Below, piece by piece: positions 8,063 to 17,268 of a DNA stretch of 64,000 nucleotides. Made by a program: the position numbers and the translations under genes. The notes under the pieces were generated by a model. The model worked only from the letters and a program-made list of their open reading frames with translations, was not told the DNA's origin and did no database searches. The stretch lies in the NCBI RefSeq assembly GCF_003612015.1, contig NZ_RARB01000006.1, positions 253,263 through 317,262 on the forward strand. The letters run 5' to 3'. The DNA comes from Pantoea piersonii. Its GTDB lineage: Bacteria; Pseudomonadota; Gammaproteobacteria; Enterobacterales; Enterobacteriaceae. Position 1 is the first letter of the stretch, and every line of letters begins with the position of its first letter.

Positions 8063-9043
8063 TTAATTTTTACTGTCAGCCTGCATTTTTTCCAGGATAG
8101 CTTTTACTGCCGCATCCAGCTCAGCCTGATAGTGCGCAGGAATGCGCGAAAACTCATAGGTGACCAGACGCTTGTCCGCATCTGTTTTCTTGCGGGCAAA
8201 CTGCTTTTTATCCGCGAACTCAGCCATCTTCTCCGTCACGACTCTTTTATCAGCCTTAGTGCTTTTTGCACTACTGTTTACCGAGCGGATAAAGCCAATA
8301 ATTTTGTTTTTAGACGATGGGTCATGCGGATCCAGCGTTGCATCCCCTTCGATGCGCTCACGTACCGCTTCAACCAGGTCGCTCAGACTGCCATGTCGGG
8401 CTTCAACTTTTTCCGCGATATCAAGCAGCGTCTGGTAATCATTGATAGAGAGATCGCCCACGGATGGGAAGAGTGCAATCATCTCGTCAGGTACAGAGGC
8501 CGCCTGAAATGCACGACTGATTTTCGCCGCGGAAAGCCCTTCTGCCCTGGCGATCTCAGACTGATTCATGTTCTCCGGGTACATCAGCATAAGACGTTTG
8601 CCAAGTTCGCGTAGGGTGTGCTCTTTTGCGGTCTGAATGTCGATAGCCAGCTGGCGCGCATCAGCCAGCGAGAGGTCATCTTTAGTGACAAGCACTTCGA
8701 ACGGCGTGCCGTTGTAAAGACAGGCAGCGCGTCGGCGAGAGCCATCCAGCACTTCAATGCGTCCATCCACTTCGCGACCAATAGCCGGAAAGAACTGCTG
8801 CAGTTTAATCGTCCGGGAAATATCGCTGACCGACTCTGGCGTAAGGAAAGCCTGGTCGCGGCCATTCACCGCGGCATCGACATAGGTCTGCGCTTCAATA
8901 TCATCATGCAGAATTTTAGTAAGGGCAAAGCGCGCTTCAGCACCGGACTTAAGGATGAAAACGCGCGTGCTTTCCGTTTCGCTCAGCATGCGGGAAAAAC
9001 TCGAGTTACCCAGCGTACGGCCCATTTTTTTCATTTCTTTCAT
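8063..9043 (-). CDS. parB: Plasmid partition protein ParB
   Basis: A 326-residue centromere-binding protein. The ParB/Spo0J N-terminal motif is present as GSRRRAA (residues 101-107), followed by the KorB/SopB-type HTH (MNQSEIARAEGLSAAKISRA, about 166-185). The C-terminal third is lysine-rich and ends in a likely dimerisation helix. The ATG overlaps the parA stop codon by four bases (9040-9043), giving translational coupling as in P1 and F. It should load on parS and stimulate the ParA ATPase to move plasmid copies to daughter cells. Confidence 0.92.
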   Translation of the reverse strand: MKEMKKMGRTLGNSSFSRMLSETESTRVFILKSGAEARFALTKILHDDIEAQTYVDAAVNGRDQAFLTPESVSDISRTIKLQQFFPAIGREVDGRIEVLDGSRRRAACLYNGTPFEVLVTKDDLSLADARQLAIDIQTAKEHTLRELGKRLMLMYPENMNQSEIARAEGLSAAKISRAFQAASVPDEMIALFPSVGDLSINDYQTLLDIAEKVEARHGSLSDLVEAVRERIEGDATLDPHDPSSKNKIIGFIRSVNSSAKSTKADKRVVTEKMAEFADKKQFARKKTDADKRLVTYEFSRIPAHYQAELDAAVKAILEKMQADSKN

Positions 9044-10254
9044 GACTGTGAACTCCTGACAAATTCAATCCGTTTAAAAACCGCCTGGGTAAAACGCTCC
9101 GCCTCGCGCTTGGCATTTTTGAGCGCTTCTGCGCTGCCTGGATAAGACTGAGGATCAGCGCTGACGATAGTGTCGAATGTCTCCCCGCAGCGCTCGAAGC
9201 CATCGAGCCGTGGTAATGCAGCATCAAGAATGTAAGAGGTAAATACGTCACGTGCTAAGCCGTGCGTCATCTCGTGATCGCGTTTGGACGTCATTTTCGA
9301 CATAAACCCGATATTGCCTTTGATACGCGGATTGATGCCCTCTTCTTCCAGCTGTTCGAGCATTTCTGGCAGGCGGGTCAGATATTTGAGCGTGGAATGA
9401 AAATCAACCTGAGCGGGCGGCGTCGGCGTGAGCAGCAGATCGCTTGCGGCGATGGCGTTGAGCATGAACGCATCAAGATGCGGCCCTGTATCAATAAAGA
9501 TGAAATCATAGTCATCACCGACGCGGTCAATGATGTTACGACGTAACACTTCCGAAGGCAGTACGCCTGGCAGATGTTCGCGAACCAGATCGTTCCACTG
9601 GCTGGCAACAAAGCCGTCGTCAATGGATGCTGGAATGATATCCACGCCTGGGATAATCGTGGGCTGAATAATATCTTTATGAAGTTGTTCTGCATCCAGA
9701 TCGTTAAGCATCGCCTGCGCGGCGGTTTCCATAATCGAGCCGATGCTGTTTGCATGGTTCAGAAACATGGTGCTTGAGGCCTGGGGATCAAGGTCGATAA
9801 CCAGGTTGCGCAGATCGTACTGCAGCAGATCGGGATGGACGCGCAGGCCGTGCGCCAGAGTAACGGTGCTGACCGTTTTGGATACGCCGCCCTTGAGATT
9901 GACCACAAAAATAACAAATGGCCCCTCACCTTTATGTATATCGCGATACTTGGGCACTTTACGATGGGCATAGATATCGACGACATCCTGAACGGTCAGC
10001 GCGTAATGTTTGGTATTGCCCGCATCCTTTTTGCCGAACACGTGCCCTTTTGATTCCATTTCTTCAATCGCCTGTTCTACCGCTCGGCGGCTTAGTCTGG
10101 GCAGATTAGCAACTGAATTGCGGGTGAAGGTCTGGTAATACTGATCGAGGCCAAATTCGTGACGCTTGTCGATAATGTCATCACTCATGCTGCGTAACAT
10201 GGCGTTTGCCCTGCGCGCCGTTTCGTCTACCCCACCGTAATTACTTTTCATCAC
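9040..10254 (-). CDS. parA: Plasmid partition ATPase ParA (type Ia)
   Basis: A 404-residue deviant-Walker ATPase. The long N-terminal region (1-110) carries an HTH-like segment (SRRAVEQAIEEMESKG) that marks type Ia ParA proteins, which also repress their own operon. The deviant Walker A is KGGVSKT (121-127), with the signature lysine, and the Walker A' motif is VIDLDPQAS. It is the first gene of a parAB operon on the minus strand; its promoter must lie in 10255-10400, where two palindromes are seen. The start is ATG 10254; the next codon is also ATG. Confidence 0.93.
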   Translation of the reverse strand: MMKSNYGGVDETARRANAMLRSMSDDIIDKRHEFGLDQYYQTFTRNSVANLPRLSRRAVEQAIEEMESKGHVFGKKDAGNTKHYALTVQDVVDIYAHRKVPKYRDIHKGEGPFVIFVVNLKGGVSKTVSTVTLAHGLRVHPDLLQYDLRNLVIDLDPQASSTMFLNHANSIGSIMETAAQAMLNDLDAEQLHKDIIQPTIIPGVDIIPASIDDGFVASQWNDLVREHLPGVLPSEVLRRNIIDRVGDDYDFIFIDTGPHLDAFMLNAIAASDLLLTPTPPAQVDFHSTLKYLTRLPEMLEQLEEEGINPRIKGNIGFMSKMTSKRDHEMTHGLARDVFTSYILDAALPRLDGFERCGETFDTIVSADPQSYPGSAEALKNAKREAERFTQAVFKRIEFVRSSQS

Positions 10255-10343
10255 TCCGCTCCGTTGGCAATATTTCAGGACAGTGTACAGATCATCCTGC
10301 TATGTGCAACATTTTTATGATTTCAGCAAAAAATTGTACAAAG

Positions 10344-10379
10344 CAAAATATTTTGTTCGTTCAGTGCGTTGCGCGCACT
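10344..10379. promoter_or_regulatory. Candidate par operator palindromes
   Basis: A perfect 12-bp palindrome CAAAATATTTTG (10344-10355) and an inverted repeat AGTGCG-5-CGCACT (10363-10379) lie 90-125 bases upstream of parA. Type Ia ParA proteins repress from palindromic operators near their promoter, so these are plausible sites. The assignment is inferred from position and symmetry only. Confidence 0.4.
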
Positions 10380-11091
10380 CTATTATGCTGAGATGAAAGC
10401 ATCTTCCTTTTAGTTATTTATCACTTTAAGCCCCTTCCTCCCCGCTATTTTGCTGTTGAAAAAGGTACAGAGTACCCACACCTTTTTCATATTTAACTAT
10501 TTGATACATATAGTAATTTTAATTTTATTTCAGATTGAAATTCCCAAGGGGCTTCATGGGTCTGACTATCTTTAACAGACAGCTGAAAGAGACAGAGTTT
10601 TATCCCTCGTACATGTGAAGGCTGTAATCGATATCAGCAGTTAGCGTTCTGCTGTAGTGAAAAGAGAAGAAGTAGATGGGCTTAACCGGGATGCGCATAT
10701 TGCTAACAGCGGCAGGCTTTCCCTGTTGGGTATAGCTCTTTAAAGCTAAGGCCGGCTCGCCTGAAAAGCCAGAATGCAGAATTACGCTGTGGTGCACCTG
10801 TTGCTGATGCTGATGGTTGATTTGCGTTTTATCAGAAACAAAGTGCGGACTACCCTGCCCGCATAGCCATCAATAGGATCGTGCCGTTCTATATCACCTT
10901 GGTGCGCGCTGGCTAAATATCACCTCATTGGGCAGCGGCTGCATACCGATAGTTGCAAACCGGTATACAGTAAACGCCCTGCTTTGTTGCGCGCCTGGCG
11001 GGCCAACAAGCGCACCGTCTGAAGAGTGTCGGCACCAGCATCAGCCAGCCTCTGACAACGCTGGTATAAAGAAACGATCACGGCGAGACTG
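10380..11091. other. Intergenic region between parA and the PRISE gene
   Basis: About 700 bases with only short frames of no recognisable family. I see no RNA gene, repeat or mobile-element end. Confidence 0.4.
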
Positions 11092-12150
11092 TCAGGGGAT
11101 AATGCGGGCTTCCCTGAACCGGGCAAATAAACTGAGAAACATCTCGTCCGTCGCGCGATAGTGCGTAAAGCCTGCCCGGCGTAATTTGCTTCCATCGCCA
11201 AACATGTCGTAATCCCAGCCAAAAACGAAATCTGCAAACTGACCATTGTTAAGCTGCAAAATATCCCTTTCCTGTAACTGATGGCGTTCTGCCAGATCGC
11301 GCCACGTTGTACGGTAGTCTATGAATAACTGCTGGAATGAAAGCCTGACCGGCGGCGCGCACTCCAGTCCAAACCAGTGGGCAATAACTGGCCAGAGTTC
11401 ACTCCAGCGCCAGATATCACCGTTATTGACGTTGTAGGCCTGATTTCTTGCTTCGGGTGCCGTTGCCGCCCATAGCGTCGCTTCAGCCAGTAAAGCCGCA
11501 TCCGTATGATCAACGATGCTGTGCCAGTTTTGTTGCGACCCAGGAAAACGAAAGGGTAATCCCTCGGTCTTGCATAGCGAGGCATACAGCGCAAGGCTCA
11601 GCGCCAGGTTCATTACATTGCCTGGGACTGCACTGCCCACGACGCCAGGCCGCAGCGCATTCCAGTGCCAGGCTTTACCCTGCTGTGCGTCGTTTAGCCA
11701 GCGAAGCTGCGCGGCGTTAAATTCCGCTCCCGGTACGCCGGGGTCGTTCTCCCGCGCTGGCGTTTTAAACGGCCCGAGATGCGCGCCATACACTTTATAG
11801 CCCTGCATCAGACTAACGGTCTTTAATGGCGCGATACGTTCCATATTGCTTACCAGATTGCGCAGCATGGTGACATTCGGCTCAACCATTTCTGTCCAGT
11901 TCGCTGCGTTAAGCCAGGCGCTGTAGAAGATATGTGTCACCTGACTGAGTGGTTTCAGCGCCTGTGCGCTCTGCTTTGCATTGAGCAGATCGACATTCAC
12001 TGTCGTGACATTATCTGTAGAGGCTGAACCCTGGCGTGACAGCCCGACAACCTGCCATTCGTGATGCAATAGAGTGTTAATCAACTGACTTCCGACAATG
12101 CCGCTGGCGCCTGCCACCAGCGCTACGTTGAGTTTACCTGTCTGTTTCAT
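11092..12150 (-). CDS. PRISE-like NAD(P)-dependent SDR oxidoreductase
   Basis: A 352-residue extended short-chain dehydrogenase. The Rossmann motif is GASGIVGSQL near the N-terminus (residues 14-23), and the active-site segment is QGYKVYGAH. The latter resembles the progesterone 5-beta-reductase/iridoid-synthase-like (PRISE) group, in which a tyrosine acts in enone 1,4-reduction. The C-terminal half carries the family's NVNNGDIWRWSELWP stretch. The substrate is unknown; bacterial PRISE proteins reduce small enones. It is divergent from a LysR gene 97 bases away, which probably controls it. Confidence 0.75.
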   Translation of the reverse strand: MKQTGKLNVALVAGASGIVGSQLINTLLHHEWQVVGLSRQGSASTDNVTTVNVDLLNAKQSAQALKPLSQVTHIFYSAWLNAANWTEMVEPNVTMLRNLVSNMERIAPLKTVSLMQGYKVYGAHLGPFKTPARENDPGVPGAEFNAAQLRWLNDAQQGKAWHWNALRPGVVGSAVPGNVMNLALSLALYASLCKTEGLPFRFPGSQQNWHSIVDHTDAALLAEATLWAATAPEARNQAYNVNNGDIWRWSELWPVIAHWFGLECAPPVRLSFQQLFIDYRTTWRDLAERHQLQERDILQLNNGQFADFVFGWDYDMFGDGSKLRRAGFTHYRATDEMFLSLFARFREARIIP

Positions 12151-12247
12151 GCTTATTCTCCAGAGAAAGGAACAGGCTCAGTGTGATATATATAATTTTC
12201 GCCATATATCCCCCTGGGCTGATGTCACTTATAAGAAAAACCACGAA

Positions 12248-13135
12248 ATGAAAAACAAGCTCAACGCGATTTCTACCTTTCTGCGGGTTGCAGAAGCGGG
12301 TTCGTTTTCCGAAGCGGCGCGTCAGACCGGCATGAAGCAGTCTGCCGTCAGCCAGCAGATTGCAGCGCTTGAGGAGGAGCTCGGCGTAGTGTTATTGCAC
12401 CGTACCACGCGCGCTATGGCACTTACTGAACAGGGCGAACGCTACCGCCGCCAGATACAGCCGCTGCTGGATGCGATGCAGGAGATGGAAAGCCAGCTGC
12501 GCCCCACTCAGCAGCAATGGCAGGGCCGCGTGCATATACAGCTGCCGAGCGGGCTGGGACAGATTTTCCTGCCGCATCTGCTGGCGCTACAAAAGGACAA
12601 TGCCGGGCTGCATATGACGCTGTCGCTTGATGACCGTGTGTCAGACCTGGTAAGCGAAGGTATTGATGTTGCGCTACGGCTCAGCGGCGAGCCGCCGGAT
12701 TTGCTAGCGGCGCGTATGCTGGCGCGCATTAAAACTCCCCTCTTTGCTGCACCCGGTTTTGCGCCTGTTAATTCGCCAGAAGATCTGGCCGTGCTGCCGT
12801 ACATCCGGTTCAGCGGCATCGCGCACGCTGCACCGCTTCGGCTGATATCAGAAAATGAAACGGTTGAGCTGACGGCCAATACCGTTTTCCGGGCGAACAG
12901 TAGCGAAGGGCTACTACAGGCGATACAGGCTGGTATCGGCATCGGCGGTATGCAATTGCCGCTTGTCACTCAGGCACTGCACACCGGTACGCTGGTTCAG
13001 GTGCTTCCAGCCTGGCGTCTGCCCGATCGTTTTTTGTATGCGGTATTTCCTGACGCGCGTTTTATTCCCCTAAGAGTAAGGCGCATCGTAGAAATGATTG
13101 AGTCTCTTTTGAAAACGCTGCCTGGGATGAGCTAA
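12248..13135 (+). CDS. LysR-family transcriptional regulator
   Basis: A 295-residue LTTR. The HTH covers about residues 4-62 (NAISTFLRVAEAGSFSEAAR, MKQSAVSQQIAALEEELGV), followed by the type 2 periplasmic-binding-like effector domain. The start is set at ATG 12248, where the conserved N-terminus begins; upstream codons in this frame overlap the divergent gene and are not family sequence. It faces the PRISE reductase gene, so it is the likely regulator of that gene through sites in 12151-12247. The effector is unknown. Confidence 0.85.
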   Translation: MKNKLNAISTFLRVAEAGSFSEAARQTGMKQSAVSQQIAALEEELGVVLLHRTTRAMALTEQGERYRRQIQPLLDAMQEMESQLRPTQQQWQGRVHIQLPSGLGQIFLPHLLALQKDNAGLHMTLSLDDRVSDLVSEGIDVALRLSGEPPDLLAARMLARIKTPLFAAPGFAPVNSPEDLAVLPYIRFSGIAHAAPLRLISENETVELTANTVFRANSSEGLLQAIQAGIGIGGMQLPLVTQALHTGTLVQVLPAWRLPDRFLYAVFPDARFIPLRVRRIVEMIESLLKTLPGMS

Positions 13136-13442
13136 GCGCTGCAGCGTTGCGTTGTAAAACCTCTTTAAGCTTTGTCGCGCCTCACGCTTTTATGCTTCCG
13201 GTCGTCCACGTTTTACCTGTTAAGGATGTAATAATCTTTCTGGCAGATGATTTGATCAACGCCGGGAGAAGAGGTTTAGCGCTTATAAAGCATGAGAGGT
13301 TCAGGGCGAGCTGGACTGGCGTGCAAAAACGAAAAGGGCGCTTTTGCTTTCTGTACTCCTGGGTTTGAAAAGAAGTTTTGTTTGTCAAAATAGCGCTGTT
13401 CGACAAAACAATGTGCGTATCACTGATGATGTTGAGGTAAAC
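13136..13442. other. Intergenic region, no gene seen
   Basis: A 307-base spacer between the LysR gene and the diguanylate cyclase gene. Only non-family frames are present; it presumably contains the promoter of the cyclase gene. Confidence 0.4.
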
Positions 13443-14402
13443 ATGAAATTCCCTGGTATTCCGGAAAATGAAGAAGAACGACTGAAGTCGGTCTATATGA
13501 TCGACCTGCTCGATACCAGGGATGATGAACGCTTTGAAAGGCTAACGCGCATCGGACAAAAACTGTTTCAGGTACCGATAGCGGCGATTAACCTTCTTGA
13601 CCGCGATCGTCAGTGGACGCTGGCCTGCCAGGGACTCAGCGGGCGTGAAATGAAACGTGACATCTCTTTTTGTGGCCATGCGATTCTGCAAAAAGAACCG
13701 CTTATCATAAGCGATGCGCGCCTTGATGAACGCTTCCACGACAACCCGCTGGTAACGGGCGAGCCGTTTATTCGGTTCTATGCCGGTTATCCGGTTCACT
13801 TGCCAGACGGTTCGGTAGCAGGGACATTATGCCTGGTTAACAGCGAGCCTCGCGTTTTCACCGAACAGGATATCGCTTCGCTGAAAGATTTAGCCTTCAT
13901 CGTGGAAGATGAGTTTCAGATCATTAATATGGCCATGACCGACAGCCTGACTGATATTCCTAACCGACGCGGTTTCTACCACAGCGGTGAAAAGCGATTC
14001 AGCGAGTTTCAGCAAAGCGACAAGGCACTAAGCATTCTCTATTTTGACCTTGATAAGTTCAAACCTATTAACGATATGTGGGGACATGCTGAGGGCGATG
14101 AGGTGCTGAAAGTTTTTTCGGCTCAGCTGCGAAAACTGCTGGGGCCAAAAGATATTGTTGGACGGCTTGGGGGCGATGAATTTGCCGTATTACTTGCCAG
14201 CGGCAACGAGCCTGCGACGTTCCTGAACAGGCTGCGCGAAAGCCTTAATGCTTTTAATCAGCATACCAGCAAGCCTTACAATATTAACTATTCCTACGGG
14301 GTTATCAGCGCCAGCCCCGGCAAATATGCCTCGCTGAATGAGATGATCAAAGAGAGCGACAGCGTAATGTATTCCGAAAAGCGCAGAAAAAAACTGGGCT
14401 AG
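13443..14402 (+). CDS. GAF-GGDEF diguanylate cyclase
   Basis: A 319-residue cytoplasmic protein. An N-terminal GAF domain (about 20-160) contains NLLDRDRQWTLACQGL and FCGHAI, as in sensor GAF domains of this group. The C-terminal GGDEF domain (about 165-319) has an intact GGDEF motif (243-247) and FDLDKFKPIND (201-211), so it should make cyclic di-GMP. The inhibitory-site arginine expected eight residues before GGDEF is replaced (GPKD instead of RxxD), so product inhibition through that site looks absent. ATG 13443 is chosen because GAGG lies seven bases upstream. No membrane segment is present. Confidence 0.9.
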   Translation: MKFPGIPENEEERLKSVYMIDLLDTRDDERFERLTRIGQKLFQVPIAAINLLDRDRQWTLACQGLSGREMKRDISFCGHAILQKEPLIISDARLDERFHDNPLVTGEPFIRFYAGYPVHLPDGSVAGTLCLVNSEPRVFTEQDIASLKDLAFIVEDEFQIINMAMTDSLTDIPNRRGFYHSGEKRFSEFQQSDKALSILYFDLDKFKPINDMWGHAEGDEVLKVFSAQLRKLLGPKDIVGRLGGDEFAVLLASGNEPATFLNRLRESLNAFNQHTSKPYNINYSYGVISASPGKYASLNEMIKESDSVMYSEKRRKKLG

Positions 14403-14471
14403 CTTTTTAAGGTTGCCGGTTCGCAGACAAAGAGGCCAGCGACATCCTTGTCTGCCGTCTTAACTAACAGA

Positions 14472-14505
14472 CAGGAATCGCTCTGCTCCAGATAAGCGAT
14501 CCCTG
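14472..14505. terminator. Hairpin between convergent genes
   Basis: Arms CAGGAATCGCT and AGCGATCCCTG (one mismatch) enclose a 12-base loop, between the 3' ends of the cyclase gene and the NmrA-like gene. A short T-tract is lacking, so function as a bidirectional terminator is only likely by position. Confidence 0.4.
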
Positions 14506-14560
14506 TCCTGTCACCAGAAAAAGGGGATGAGGCTATCCCGCTATCGATTGCCGTACCCTA

Positions 14561-15424
14561 TCAGCCAGCAAGCATGACGGCGAACTCCCGGTATGAGCGC
14601 AGCGGACGTCCGAGTAAAGTAACCAGACGCTCGCGGTCACCCTCCTGGGGAATCATGCCTTCGCTGACAAAACGCTCGGCCATCAGTCGCATCTCATACG
14701 CCATCCATGTCGGCATGAAGCCCGCCATATTCGCTTCAAACGCGTCAGGATTGTCGCCGCCGTAGACAACTGACCGACCCAGCACGTCAGCCCATACTGC
14801 GGCTGCCTGGGTGCCGGTCAGCGTGTCGGGTCCGACAAGGTTAATCGTCTCAAGCGGTAATTTTCCAGCGGCCTGCTCACGCCGTATCAGCTCGATAGCG
14901 GCGACCTCAGCGATATCGCGCGCGTCTACCATAGCAAGCCCCACATTACCGATGGGCATAGGGTAAATGCCATGATCCACTATGACCTCCCTGATCATGA
15001 TTTCATTATCGATAAAATAGGTAGGGCGCAAAATGGTGGCGCTAAAGTCCATCGCCTTAAGCATCCGTTCCGCCCCGGATTTAACAGCGAAGTGAGGGAC
15101 ATTCACAGCACTTTCAGCGTCAAAAACCGAGAGGTAGACGACCCGCTCAATGCCGCACTCCCGGGCGATGTTCAGGGTGATGATCGCCTGCGTGAATTCA
15201 TCGGCTGACACCGCGTTCAGCAGAAAGAGGGTGCTGATGCCAGAGAACGCGGCGCGCAGCGAACCGATATCGAGCAAATCTCCCTGAATAACGTTTACGC
15301 CCGCTGGAAAGCCAGCATGGGCAGGATCGCGGGTCAGAACGCGGAAATCGGCGTCGCGGCTGATAAGCTGATCGACGACATGGCGGCCGACGCGGCCGGT
15401 GGCTCCGGTAACAAGGATGGTCAT
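14561..15424 (-). CDS. NmrA-like NAD(P)H-binding oxidoreductase
   Basis: A 287-residue atypical SDR. The N-terminal dinucleotide motif is TGATGRVGRHV (residues 6-16), followed by a VLTRDP stretch typical of NmrA/QorB proteins that prefer NADPH. There is no YxxxK catalytic pair, as usual for this group. The start ATG 15424 is preferred because GGAG lies eight bases upstream and the protein then opens MTILVTGATG. The neighbouring LysR gene is divergent, 109 bases away, and probably regulates it. Possible role: quinone or redox sensing; the substrate is unknown. Confidence 0.8.
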   Translation of the reverse strand: MTILVTGATGRVGRHVVDQLISRDADFRVLTRDPAHAGFPAGVNVIQGDLLDIGSLRAAFSGISTLFLLNAVSADEFTQAIITLNIARECGIERVVYLSVFDAESAVNVPHFAVKSGAERMLKAMDFSATILRPTYFIDNEIMIREVIVDHGIYPMPIGNVGLAMVDARDIAEVAAIELIRREQAAGKLPLETINLVGPDTLTGTQAAAVWADVLGRSVVYGGDNPDAFEANMAGFMPTWMAYEMRLMAERFVSEGMIPQEGDRERLVTLLGRPLRSYREFAVMLAG

Positions 15425-15533
15425 GATGTTTACTCCATGGTGAGTGGGTTGGTGTAAACAAACCTTACTCCGTCCCATTTTGTTCGAATAGCCGCTATTA
15501 TCGTGACAGATAGTTCCACAAATGAGACAGGCT

Positions 15534-16409
15534 ATGGACCTCAACGCTTTAAAAGATTTTCACTTGATTGCGACATCGGGGGGAATTGGCGCAGCCAGCC
15601 GCGCCAGTGGAAGGCCGAAGGCGACGCTGTCGCGTCGGCTGGCTGAGCTGGAAGAGGCATTAGGTGTACGCCTGATTGAACGAGGCAGTCGCAGGCTTGA
15701 AATCACCGAAGCGGGGCAGCTGCTACTGTCCCGCACCATCGGTCCGGTCAGTGAAATTGACGAAGCGGTTACGCTGGTACAGGAAGGTTCCGCTAAGCCC
15801 AGGGGACATCTTCGTATTGCGGCCCCCGTACTGTTTTCACAGGTTGCCCTGGGGCGGCTTGCGGCCAGATTTTGTGCGATCTATCCAGAAGTGCGGATCG
15901 AAGTGGTCTCCGAAGACAGACTCAGCGATCTGGTTGATGAGCATTTTGACATTGCCGTGCGCGTTAACCCGAACAAGGAGAGCACGCTGGTTGGCAGGTG
16001 TTTCGCCAGAGACAGATTGATTCTGGCGGCTTCGCCCACGTTCGATATGCCGAAGGCCGACAGCGGGGCGCCCGTTCCTGTTGCGGCAGTCGTTATGCCG
16101 TCTTATCAGGATGGAGAGACCTGGACTTTGCATAATGGCCAGATTTGCTTTTCGCCGCAGCCGGTAATGCAGCTTTCTTCGCTGCTGACCGTTCGCGACG
16201 CCGTTACAGCGGGCGCCGGCGCGGCGATATTGCCGCAATCCATTATCAGTAGTCAGCTGGAGAGCGGGGAGCTTGTGTCATGGGGGGAAGTCGGCAACCC
16301 CACGGAACTCTGGATTCTGCATACCTCTCGCCGTCTGCAGAGCCCTAAGGTAAAGGCCTTTGTCGATTTCATCTGCAAACAATTTCCTGGAGGATGGTTT
16401 ATTACCTGA
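15534..16409 (+). CDS. LysR-family transcriptional regulator
   Basis: A 291-residue LTTR beginning MDLNALKDFHLIATSGG. The HTH (about 5-60) contains GAASRASGRPKATLSRRLAE and the C-terminal effector domain ends near residue 285. ATG 15534 is chosen because the family normally begins MDLNAL; an in-frame ATG at 15522 has no better ribosome-binding site. It is transcribed away from the NmrA-like gene and is the probable regulator of that pair. Confidence 0.85.
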   Translation: MDLNALKDFHLIATSGGIGAASRASGRPKATLSRRLAELEEALGVRLIERGSRRLEITEAGQLLLSRTIGPVSEIDEAVTLVQEGSAKPRGHLRIAAPVLFSQVALGRLAARFCAIYPEVRIEVVSEDRLSDLVDEHFDIAVRVNPNKESTLVGRCFARDRLILAASPTFDMPKADSGAPVPVAAVVMPSYQDGETWTLHNGQICFSPQPVMQLSSLLTVRDAVTAGAGAAILPQSIISSQLESGELVSWGEVGNPTELWILHTSRRLQSPKVKAFVDFICKQFPGGWFIT

Positions 16410-17268
16410 TATCGCACCTGGATGTATCACAGGTTCAGGTGACAGACCTTTTTAAATTGATCCCGAAGAGGAGATGGCGATGCGGGGCAGGGGAGTCGCT
16501 TATGCGTCATTGCGGTAGCGTTATCAAGCGGTATTAATCGCGGTACGGCAAAGCAACTGGCGAAAAAGTAAAAACGGCATCTGCGCTTGAATCCGATGAG
16601 GGAAAGTTAAAGCGGCTGTGGTCAGCGAGGAAGAGGGCAGACTTAAATTCAACCCAGGGTGATAAGGAATATCACCTCTCAGAGGGCATGTTTTCCTCCC
16701 GCACTCGAACCGTGCAGTCCATTCGTTGCTGTTCTTAGTTACATCATCCTTTTAACTCTTTTGCTTCCTCTCCGAGCACTTATTTAGACATTATGCCCCT
16801 TTCTGACAAAAACCTAAAAACCGGAGCTGTACCTGAAGGCCGGTTGCCCCCACTGGACAGCCGTCGCCGCTCGGCCCGCAGGGCCGGTGTTGTTATTACT
16901 GACTATTGAATGCTGTAACTAACTTGGGGGGCTGCTGTAAGTCGTGCCGCTGAAAATATTCCTGTCTTCGACCGTACGGGTTCAGTGCGCCTGAAAGCCC
17001 GCTATTTAAAGAGGCCTGACAGGATGCATGATCCCTGGCGTTGTCTTTCATCTGCGGTGCATTACCCAACCGCCTTATAAATTATGTTGGCGTTTTACGT
17101 TAGCAGCCGAAACGGCTGATAAAGAACTTGCGAATTCGCAATAAAGGATAAAAGTAAGAGGTGCTTATGCCTTTACACTTCGCGCTTCTGAACTAAATCT
17201 TATAAATCAACGGCAACAGCATGGTTTAACCATGATTTAAAGCAGAATAGTTAAGGAACAAGCGAGTC
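16410..17268. other. Intergenic region upstream of lpxL
   Basis: About 860 bases without a supported gene. Two small hairpins are visible: GGTGATA/TATCACC with a five-base loop (16658-16676), and CGGCCC/GGGCCG with a three-base loop (16872-16886). Neither is followed by a T-tract. I recognise no mobile-element ends or RNA gene. Confidence 0.4.

Noticed and set aside
10600..10797. 65-codon minus-strand frame after parA
   Set aside because: No recognised family, no good ribosome-binding site, no partner gene.
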